Positions 57,810 to 64,000 of a stretch of DNA of 64,000 bases are shown here, piece by piece; position 1 is the stretch's first letter, and every line of letters starts with the position of its first letter. A program made the position numbers and the translations under genes. The notes under the pieces are model-generated. The model was given only the letters and a program-made list of their open reading frames with translations, did no database searches and was not told the origin of the DNA. Origin of the DNA: Roseivirga sp. 4D4 (lineage in GTDB: Bacteria > Bacteroidota > Bacteroidia > Cytophagales > Cyclobacteriaceae); NCBI RefSeq assembly GCF_001747095.1, contig NZ_MDGP01000001.1, positions 4,384,001-4,448,000 on the forward strand. The letters run 5' to 3'.

Positions 57810-57874
57810 TTTTGGAATCTTGGTGAAAAGTTGATTACTTTTATACTATGAATCCTTTCACCAAGATTCCAAAA
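57810..57874. promoter_or_regulatory. Perfect 19-bp inverted repeat with a start codon in its loop
   Basis: Left arm 57810-57828 and right arm 57856-57874 are exact complements (TTTTGGAATCTTGGTGAAA), with a 27-nt loop. The loop contains the ATG (57848) of the ftsB/divIC-like gene, and the right arm codes for its residues 4-9. It may act as terminator for the preceding gene, as a translation switch, or both. Confidence 0.7.
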
Positions 57875-58147
57875 TTCTTCAAGAACTACTATTTCCTTTT
57901 CGGAACCTTCTTTATTGTATGGATGCTCCTTGTGGACTCCAATGATGTAGTTTCTCAGATTAAAATGACACAAAAACTGAATGGGCTCAAAGCCCAGAAG
58001 GCTTTCTATATTGATAAGAAGGTTCAAGTGTTAAAGGACAAGGAAGAATTAAGTACTAATAAAGCCTTACTTGAAAAGTTTGCCAGAGAAAACTATCTCA
58101 TGAAGAAGCCTTCTGAAGATTTGTATATTGTAGTCACCGAAGACTAA
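57848..58147 (+). CDS. FtsB/DivIC family septum formation initiator
   Basis: 99 residues. A short cytoplasmic N-terminus, a TM helix (residues about 14-34, YYFLFGTFFIVWMLLVDS), then a coiled coil (about 38-75) and FARENYLMKKPSEDLYIVV, the typical FtsB/DivIC end. It is a part of the division complex with FtsL and FtsQ. In gamma-proteobacteria ftsB follows eno; here one lipoprotein gene lies between. Start codon within a long hairpin loop. Confidence 0.88.
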   Translation: MNPFTKIPKFFKNYYFLFGTFFIVWMLLVDSNDVVSQIKMTQKLNGLKAQKAFYIDKKVQVLKDKEELSTNKALLEKFARENYLMKKPSEDLYIVVTED

Positions 58148-58167
58148 GAAAAATAATCAAGATTTAT

Positions 58168-58190
58168 AGTCCTCTTTCGAGGACTTTTTC
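58168..58190 (+). terminator. Terminator behind the ftsB/divIC-like gene
   Basis: AGTCCTC / GAGGACT stem (58168-58174 / 58179-58185), loop TTTC, followed by TTTTC. Confidence 0.8.
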
Positions 58191-58203
58191 GTTTACAGTG
58201 CAT

Positions 58204-58770
58204 ATGAAAAAAATCTTAATTGCCCTTACACTCATAATTGGAGTTGTTTCTACATCAAATGCCCAAGTCTATTTCGAAGAAGAGCCAGAAGAGCTAAGCT
58301 TCAAGGATCGATTATACTTTGGAGGTAACTTCTCATTTAATCTTGGTAATCGCTTTACATTCATAGACGTTTCCCCATTAGCGGGTTATATGTTCAATGA
58401 TGATTTTTCGGTGGGTGTTGGAACTACTTACCTATACCTCTCCAGAGAGTTTATCGCAATTCCATCGGGTAATAGATTTACGGTGAGCAACAGTGTATAT
58501 GGAGGAAGAACCTTCTTGAGACATCGGGTATATGACAACTTCTTCGCCCATGCAGAATTTGAAACGTTGAATACTGAATTTCCATCCTTTGACGGGTCAC
58601 AAGGAACAGTGAGAGAATGGGTGCCAGGACTATTTATTGGGGGTGGTATTTTTCAACCTGTATTTGGCAGAGGAGGGATTAACCTGACGGTACTGCTTAA
58701 TCTGTTACATGATGATCTCAAATCCCCTTACAACAGTGCTGTCGTGATCAGAGGAGGGATTACCCTTTAA
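58204..58770 (+). CDS. Exported protein, probable small outer-membrane beta-barrel
   Basis: 188 residues from ATG 58204 (a GTG at 58198 is also in frame). The signal peptide is MKKILIALTLIIGVVSTSNA. The rest alternates polar and hydrophobic strands (YFGGNFSFNLGNRFTFIDVS, GYMFNDDFSVGVGTTYLYL, FFAHAEFETLN), like a porin-type barrel. The end (VVIRGGITL) is hydrophobic as expected for a last strand. No close family recognised. Its stop overlaps by 11 bp the convergent dehydrogenase gene. Confidence 0.65.
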   Translation: MKKILIALTLIIGVVSTSNAQVYFEEEPEELSFKDRLYFGGNFSFNLGNRFTFIDVSPLAGYMFNDDFSVGVGTTYLYLSREFIAIPSGNRFTVSNSVYGGRTFLRHRVYDNFFAHAEFETLNTEFPSFDGSQGTVREWVPGLFIGGGIFQPVFGRGGINLTVLLNLLHDDLKSPYNSAVVIRGGITL

Positions 58771-59839
58771 GGCTTACGCCAAAACGATCGCCAAGCTGCC
58801 ACAGGTCATTTTCCACCGCATCCAATAATGGAATTCCATTGGTCATCCGCTCGTTTTCCATCGCCCTTTCAGGGTCACCAGGAATTAGCACAGGTTCTTC
58901 CTGATTTACTGGCTCTGAGGTTTTAAATCTCCGGATCCATTTATCCATATGCGACTTAAACTCATCAGCAGGTCTAAAGGCATCTACGCGCATGGCACCG
59001 AAGAAATGACCAAGACCTTCACCCACAGGATCACTGACGGGATCCATAAAGCTCACGAAAGGAGGAGCCCATGGCCCATAGTTGGCGCCTGAAAGCACAG
59101 CAGAGAAAATATCTACCATAGAACCCAGGATATAACCCTTGTGACTTCCGTTGGCCCTATCGCCTCCGAGTGGTCTCAAAGCCCCACCTTCTTTCACGCC
59201 ATAGGCGCTAGTGGTCACATTACCTTCGGCATCCTGAATCCACCCTTCTGGTGCTGGCTCATCCTTTCTTTGTAAGATTTCCAGTTTACCGTTAGCAGCA
59301 GTAGTCGTAGCAAAGTCGCCCACATATGGTGGTTCGTCTTTAGCCGGAATCGCCACAGCAATCGGATTTGTGCCTAATAGTCTCTCCTTTGAAAAAGTAG
59401 GAGCGACCAAAGGACTGGCATTGGTCATAGACATACCAATCATATCGTGTTCCAATGCCTTCATCGCATGATAACCGGCAATACCATAATGGTTAGAGTT
59501 TTTTACCGCCACCCAGCCAGTTCCAGCATTTTTTGCCTTTTCAATGGCTACTTGCATGGCAAATGGGGCTACCACTAAACCTAAGCCGGCATCACCATCC
59601 ACTACTGCCGTACTGGGAGATTCATGTACAATTTTAATATCAGGTGTAGTATTAATTCTTCCCTTTTCCCAGAGCCTTACATAACCACTCAGCCGAGCTA
59701 CACCATGAGAATCAACACCTCTTAAATCTGCTGATAGCAGGGTGTCAGATGCTGTAGTCGCATCGGCCTCGGAGCAACCCATTTTCATAAAAACAGCATG
59801 GGCAAAATCGTAGAGTTCTTTATGTGAATAAACAGCCAT
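58760..59839 (-). CDS. Malate/L-lactate dehydrogenase family oxidoreductase (type 2)
   Basis: 359 residues; NAD(P)-dependent 2-hydroxyacid oxidoreductase of the Ldh2/MDG family, unrelated to Rossmann-type LDH. Signatures: ADLRGVDSHGVARLSGYV, KNSNHYGIAGYHAM (catalytic His) and GSHKGYILGSMVDIFSAVLSG. Substrate could be malate, lactate, sulfolactate or ureidoglycolate; sequence does not decide. It is 3 bp behind the Ppx/GppA gene on the same strand, so probably one operon. Confidence 0.9.
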   Translation of the reverse strand: MAVYSHKELYDFAHAVFMKMGCSEADATTASDTLLSADLRGVDSHGVARLSGYVRLWEKGRINTTPDIKIVHESPSTAVVDGDAGLGLVVAPFAMQVAIEKAKNAGTGWVAVKNSNHYGIAGYHAMKALEHDMIGMSMTNASPLVAPTFSKERLLGTNPIAVAIPAKDEPPYVGDFATTTAANGKLEILQRKDEPAPEGWIQDAEGNVTTSAYGVKEGGALRPLGGDRANGSHKGYILGSMVDIFSAVLSGANYGPWAPPFVSFMDPVSDPVGEGLGHFFGAMRVDAFRPADEFKSHMDKWIRRFKTSEPVNQEEPVLIPGDPERAMENERMTNGIPLLDAVENDLWQLGDRFGVSLKG

Positions 59840-59842
59840 GAA

Positions 59843-60784
59843 TTATTTACTATCTGATATTTCAGTTAAGGCTCTGTCGGAATAGAGCAGGCCTTCTTTG
59901 AGGGCATAGGTACATGCCGTAATATGCTTTACATCCAAATCTTCCAAGACAAAGGAGATCAGACAACTTGCCACAACGATCATGTCGACCCTCATGCTTA
60001 CCATGCCAGGTATCGCCAAACGCTCTGCCTTATCCTTGATCAGCAGATCTCTGTGAATGTCATGGTAGTCTTTGATGGGTAGCTTAAAGGTGGTGCTTGA
60101 AAGTTTGCGTTCCTTTTTAATTTGATTAAGGTAAATCTCTGATAGGGTGTCGAATGTGCCGGAGCAACCTACGAGACCAGTTGGTTTATGGACTTCAAGC
60201 GCAGTTTTGAGATCGGCAAGTTCATCGGCCAGCCAAACGAACATTTCATCAACACTTTCGGCAGGCATTGGATCACTTTTATGAAATTTATCGAGCAGGC
60301 GTTGTGCTCCTATTTCAAAGCTCTTTTTCCACAGTATTTCCTGATCATTACCAATAATGAATTCCACGCTGCCACCGCCAATGTCCATTACCAAATGATT
60401 TTGATTAGACATTTCCATGGCGGCTTTTACACCTTCGAAAATCAACTCAGCTTCCAATTCTCCAGAAATCACATTGATGTGGATTCCGGTTTCTTCCTTA
60501 ATCAATTCTACAAGCTCCTGACCATTCTTTGCACTACGGATGGCACTCGTTGCGACACCTTTTACATCGGTCACTTCAAATTGATCGAGCACTGTCTTGA
60601 AGATCTTCAGGGTGTGGATGGCTCTTTTGATGGCATCGTTAGCAATCTTTCCTTTGCTTATACCATTCTGACCAATTTTAACTGCAATCTTTTCCTTATA
60701 AAGGGTTTTCATCTCGCCCTTGTCAATCTCGACAATGAAGAGATGAAAAGTGTTTGTTCCAAGATCGATAACCGCTTTGCGCAT
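59843..60784 (-). CDS. Ppx/GppA family phosphatase
   Basis: 313 residues from ATG 60784 (MRKAVIDLGTNTFHLFIVE); an ATG at 60826 would add 14 residues with no family support. The ASKHA-type phosphate loops are visible: DLGTNTFHL, and MDIGGGSVEFIIG. It acts on polyphosphate ends or pppGpp. It is shorter than E. coli Ppx and lacks the C-terminal extra domain, as usual in Bacteroidota. Upstream of the dehydrogenase in an operon. Confidence 0.9.
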   Translation of the reverse strand: MRKAVIDLGTNTFHLFIVEIDKGEMKTLYKEKIAVKIGQNGISKGKIANDAIKRAIHTLKIFKTVLDQFEVTDVKGVATSAIRSAKNGQELVELIKEETGIHINVISGELEAELIFEGVKAAMEMSNQNHLVMDIGGGSVEFIIGNDQEILWKKSFEIGAQRLLDKFHKSDPMPAESVDEMFVWLADELADLKTALEVHKPTGLVGCSGTFDTLSEIYLNQIKKERKLSSTTFKLPIKDYHDIHRDLLIKDKAERLAIPGMVSMRVDMIVVASCLISFVLEDLDVKHITACTYALKEGLLYSDRALTEISDSK

Positions 60785-60896
60785 AGTCAATAGGACCTGA
60801 TTAAAGGTTGGCCGAATATAAGGCATATTGATAAATAATGAATCTTCCGATTGTGGAATTACTAGAGCCGAAAATTCTTTTTTGAGTCTATCTATA

Positions 60897-60904
60897 TATC
60901 TTTG
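60897..60904 (+). promoter_or_regulatory. -7 element upstream of the carboxyltransferase gene
   Basis: TATCTTTG, 19 bp before the start codon of the carboxyltransferase gene. The -33 region is T-rich but without a clear TTTG at the right distance. Confidence 0.45.
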
Positions 60905-60923
60905 GCTACTTAATTAAGTACCT

Positions 60924-62510
60924 ATGGGAGATCAGAAAAACGGGGCACCTCAGACCCACCTGTTAAGCAAGGAAGAGAAATATGCATTGCTTGAATCTAA
61001 GCATGAACAGGCCATGTTGGGCGGAGGAGAGAAAAGAATCGAAGCACAGCATAAGAGAGGTAAGCTTACTGCCAGAGAGCGTATCACTTTGTTAATGGAT
61101 GAAGGCTCTTTCGAAGAGATCGGGAAGTTTGTAGAGCATCGCGCTACCGATTTTGGCTTGGACAAGGAGGTTTACCTTGGTGATGGTGTCGTTACAGGAT
61201 ACGGAACGGTTAATGGACGTCTGATTTACGTCTATTCTCAAGATTTCACGGTTTTTGGAGGCTCCTTATCAGAAACACATGCAGAAAAGATTTGTAAGCT
61301 AATGGACTTGGCCATGAAGAATGGCGCACCCATTATTGGCTTGAACGATTCCGGTGGAGCCAGAATCCAAGAAGGCGTGGTTTCTCTCGGAGGTTATGCC
61401 GATATCTTTTATCGAAATACTCGGGCCTCTGGTGTTATCCCTCAGATATCTGCAATCATGGGACCTTGTGCCGGAGGGGCGGTGTATTCGCCAGCGATTA
61501 CTGACTTTATCTTTATGGTGGAGAATACTTCCTATATGTTCGTGACAGGTCCAAACGTAGTGAAGACCGTAACGCAGGAAGATGTGACGGCCGAAGAGCT
61601 CGGTGGGGCAAGTACCCATAGCGCAAAAAGCGGTGTTACGCATTTCTCTTCTGCCAATGAGGTGCAATGCTTGAACGACATTAAGAGACTGATCTCATAC
61701 ATCCCTCAGAACTGTGAGGAAGATGCTCCAGTTTACAAGTACAATGCTGAGAGTGAGATTAGAACGAAACTCAACGATATCATTCCGGATAACCCTAATC
61801 AACCTTATGACATGCATGAGGTCATTGAGCATCTGATTGACGAAGATTCGTTCTTCGAGGTGCACAAGAATTATGCTGAGAACATCATAGTCGGTTTTGC
61901 AAAGATCGGGGGTAGGTCTATCGGTATTGTAGGTAACCAGCCGGCATCACTTGCTGGTGTACTCGACATTGATGCGAGTGTAAAAGGTGCCAGATTTGTG
62001 CGCTTTTGCGACAGCTTCAATATTCCATTATTAGTCTTAGAAGACGTACCGGGTTTCTTGCCAGGAACGGATCAGGAATGGCGAGGTATTATCACTAATG
62101 GAGCCAAATTACTCTACGCCTTTGCCGAAGCCACAGTGCCAAGGATCACTGTGATTACGAGAAAAGCTTATGGCGGTGCTTATGACGTGATGAACTCTAA
62201 GCACATCGGGGCAGATATGAATTATGCATGGCCTATGGCCGAAATCGCTGTAATGGGTGCTAAGGGTGCCGCAGAAATCATCTTCAAAAGAGAGATTGCC
62301 GCGGCCGAGGATCCCGAAGCCAAACTACAGGAGAAAGTTGACGAGTACACGGCCAAATTTGCCAATCCGTATCGTGCTGCCAGAAGAGGCTATGTCGATG
62401 AAGTCATCACTCCAGATACTACAAGACTGAAATTGATCAGGGCATTCAGCATGTTGGAGAATAAGGTAGATACTTTACCAAAAAAGAAACACGGTAACAT
62501 ACCATTATAA
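60924..62510 (+). CDS. Acyl-CoA carboxylase carboxyltransferase subunit (propionyl-CoA type)
   Basis: 528 residues; moves CO2 from carboxybiotin to an acyl-CoA such as propionyl-CoA, or acts in methylmalonyl-CoA decarboxylase. Crotonase-fold halves: [24 protein letters not shown] with [12 protein letters not shown], and [22 protein letters not shown] with [17 protein letters not shown]. The length fits PccB/MmdA. It is first in a run with the M42 peptidase (1-bp gap). The biotin carrier at 21180-21677 may be its partner; no biotin carboxylase is present here. Confidence 0.93.
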   Translation: MGDQKNGAPQTHLLSKEEKYALLESKHEQAMLGGGEKRIEAQHKRGKLTARERITLLMDEGSFEEIGKFVEHRATDFGLDKEVYLGDGVVTGYGTVNGRLIYVYSQDFTVFGGSLSETHAEKICKLMDLAMKNGAPIIGLNDSGGARIQEGVVSLGGYADIFYRNTRASGVIPQISAIMGPCAGGAVYSPAITDFIFMVENTSYMFVTGPNVVKTVTQEDVTAEELGGASTHSAKSGVTHFSSANEVQCLNDIKRLISYIPQNCEEDAPVYKYNAESEIRTKLNDIIPDNPNQPYDMHEVIEHLIDEDSFFEVHKNYAENIIVGFAKIGGRSIGIVGNQPASLAGVLDIDASVKGARFVRFCDSFNIPLLVLEDVPGFLPGTDQEWRGIITNGAKLLYAFAEATVPRITVITRKAYGGAYDVMNSKHIGADMNYAWPMAEIAVMGAKGAAEIIFKREIAAAEDPEAKLQEKVDEYTAKFANPYRAARRGYVDEVITPDTTRLKLIRAFSMLENKVDTLPKKKHGNIPL

Positions 62511-62511
62511 G

Positions 62512-63582
62512 ATGAATAAGACGAGCGAAGACTTCCTAATAAAATACTTGAACAATGCCTCTCCGACAGGATTTGAAAGTTCAGGGCAACAAATCTGGCT
62601 GGATTATATCAAGCCTTTCACAGACTCATTTTTCACTGATAAGTATGGGACTGCTGTAGGTGTCATTAATCCAGATGCACCTTACAAAGTAGTGATTGAG
62701 GCCCATGCTGACGAGATTAGCTGGTTTGTCAATTACATTGGTGATGATGGTTATATCTATGTGGTGCGCAATGGCGGATCAGATCATCAAATAGCCCCTT
62801 CAAAACGAGTGAATTTACATACGGACAAGGGTGTGGTTAAAGGCGTGTTTGGCTGGCCTGCCATTCATGTTAGGGACAAGGCGAATGAGAAAGCACCTAC
62901 TCTGAAAAACATCTTTATCGATGTGGGGGCTTCTTCAAAAGAGGAGGTGTTAGAAATGGGTATTCACGTGGGCACCGTAATCACATTCGAAGACGAACTG
63001 TTCAAGTTGAATAATAAGTACTGGTGTGGACGGGCTCTAGATAACCGAATTGGAGGTTTCATGATTGCCGAAGTGGCTCGAAGACTTAAGGAAAACAAGG
63101 TAGAATTGCCATTTGCTCTTTATGTTGTGAATGCGGTTCAGGAGGAGATCGGACTTCGTGGTGCTGAAATGATTGCAGCGCGGATCAAGCCTGATGTAGC
63201 TGTGGTCACAGATGTATGCCACGATACGCACTCACCAATGTACGATAAGAAGTTCGATGGCGATCAGAAGGCAGGTTTAGGTCCTGTCTTGACCGTTGGC
63301 CCAGCGGTGCATAATAACCTGCTCAAAATGTTGATGAGTGTAGCGGATGATAAAAAGATTGACTTCCAACGTTCTGCTTCGTCCAGATCTACAGGCACAG
63401 ATACGGATGCTTTTGCTTATTCAAACGAAGGTGTGCCTTCAGCATTGATATCACTTCCTTTAAAGTATATGCATACTACGGTTGAAACGGCCCATGAAAA
63501 AGACATTGATAAAGTGATCGATTTGATGTATGAGTTTCTCGTGCAGTTGCCAGCCGATCATGATTTTAGCTACCTGAAATAG
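62512..63582 (+). CDS. M42 family metallo-aminopeptidase
   Basis: 356 residues; cytoplasmic zinc/cobalt aminopeptidase of the FrvX/TET type, usually a dodecamer. Metal and catalytic residues: His in EAHADEISW, Asp in GRALDNRIGG, Glu-Glu in NAVQEEIGLRGA, Asp in VTDVCHDTHSP, and His in KYMHTTVETAH. It starts one base after the carboxyltransferase stop and ends one base before the next gene. Confidence 0.93.
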   Translation: MNKTSEDFLIKYLNNASPTGFESSGQQIWLDYIKPFTDSFFTDKYGTAVGVINPDAPYKVVIEAHADEISWFVNYIGDDGYIYVVRNGGSDHQIAPSKRVNLHTDKGVVKGVFGWPAIHVRDKANEKAPTLKNIFIDVGASSKEEVLEMGIHVGTVITFEDELFKLNNKYWCGRALDNRIGGFMIAEVARRLKENKVELPFALYVVNAVQEEIGLRGAEMIAARIKPDVAVVTDVCHDTHSPMYDKKFDGDQKAGLGPVLTVGPAVHNNLLKMLMSVADDKKIDFQRSASSRSTGTDTDAFAYSNEGVPSALISLPLKYMHTTVETAHEKDIDKVIDLMYEFLVQLPADHDFSYLK

Positions 63583-63583
63583 T

Positions 63584-64000
63584 ATGGTTGAGGTAATAGA
63601 TCAAATGGGACGTAAAGTGAGCGTCCCTGAATTACCTCAACGAATTGTTTCTCTGGTTCCTTCCCAAACGGAGTTATTATATCATCTCGGTCTGGCGGAT
63701 CGTGTGGTAGGGCTTACTAAGTTCTGTATTCATCCTGAACATTGGCGATCTGAAAAAACTATAGTAGGAGGGACCAAAAAGTATCACCTAGATAAGATTC
63801 ATGCCCTTAAGCCGGATTTGATTATCGGTAATAAGGAGGAGAATGAACAGCAGGGAATTGAAGCCTTAGCCAGGGATTATCCTGTTTGGATGAGTGATAT
63901 CGGCAACCTGAAAGATGCACTCGGGATGATTGAGGCTGTCGGAGGTCTTGTTGGTAAAGGGGAGGAAGCGCAAGACTTGGTAAATGAAATTCAGGAAGGG
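63584..64000 (+). CDS. Helical-backbone metal/cobalamin-type substrate-binding protein, partial
   Basis: The first 139 residues are seen; the gene runs off the window. It begins MVEVIDQMGRKVSVPELPQR, then IVSLVPSQTELLYHLGLADR, the BtuF/FecB-like fold of periplasmic-binding proteins for B12 or iron chelates. No signal peptide is present at this start, so it may be cytoplasmic or the true start may differ. Stop of the M42 gene lies 1 bp upstream. Confidence 0.85.
   Translation, partial: MVEVIDQMGRKVSVPELPQRIVSLVPSQTELLYHLGLADRVVGLTKFCIHPEHWRSEKTIVGGTKKYHLDKIHALKPDLIIGNKEENEQQGIEALARDYPVWMSDIGNLKDALGMIEAVGGLVGKGEEAQDLVNEIQEG

Overview
The window looks like chromosome of a marine-type member of the Bacteroidota, order Cytophagales (Roseivirga/Fulvivirga-like; a guess from gene content, not a placement). 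The evidence is moderate GC, promoters of the Bacteroidota type (TTTG, about 19 bp, then TAnnTTTG), a SprB-like repeat, a DUF3467 gene behind rpoC, and an array of PadR-linked orphan FtsX/MacB-type permeases.

Layout. 1-3107: the end of an unidentified gene, a secreted DsbA-like thioredoxin-fold protein and a penicillin-acylase-family lipoprotein. 3120-19658: an accessory block entirely on the minus strand. It holds five large MacB/FtsX-type permeases with an N-terminal prefix domain, four PadR regulators (each just upstream of a permease), an ECF-type sigma factor and a secreted SRPBCC protein. No ABC ATPase or membrane-fusion protein is present. 19843-21751: the biotin-carrier/pyrH/frr operon. 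21900-35584: tRNA-Tyr, -Gly, -Thr, tuf, tRNA-Trp, secE, nusG, rplKAJL, rpoBC and a DUF3467 gene. 35654-39086: rpsL-rpsG-fusA-rpsJ. 39158-53742: the S10, spc and alpha ribosomal operons, including secY, map, infA, rpmJ and rpoA, with rpmD and rpmJ as very short genes. 53790-58190: two small membrane proteins, an 11-copy heptamer repeat, carA, eno, a SprB-like/cytochrome lipoprotein and an ftsB/divIC gene. 58204-64000: an outer-membrane-type protein, a type-2 malate/lactate dehydrogenase with a Ppx/GppA phosphatase, an acyl-CoA carboxylase carboxyltransferase, an M42 peptidase and the start of a BtuF-like binding protein.

How the parts work together. The housekeeping half is a translation/transcription supercluster driven by at least five near-identical promoters (TTTG-N19/20-TAnnTTTG-CAGYCC) and cut by strong hairpin terminators. 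The accessory half is the most interesting part. The PadR recognition helices, the paired operator boxes upstream of each padR, and the N-terminal prefix domains of the adjacent permeases all sort into the same two classes. The transmembrane bodies of the permeases sort differently. This suggests that PadR plus prefix behaves as an exchangeable regulatory cassette, and that the permeases may act as sensors coupled to their PadR. The sigma factor has a matching promoter-like element (TGTAACA-N16-RTC) in front of itself, the SRPBCC gene and one PadR-permease operon, so it may control part of the array.
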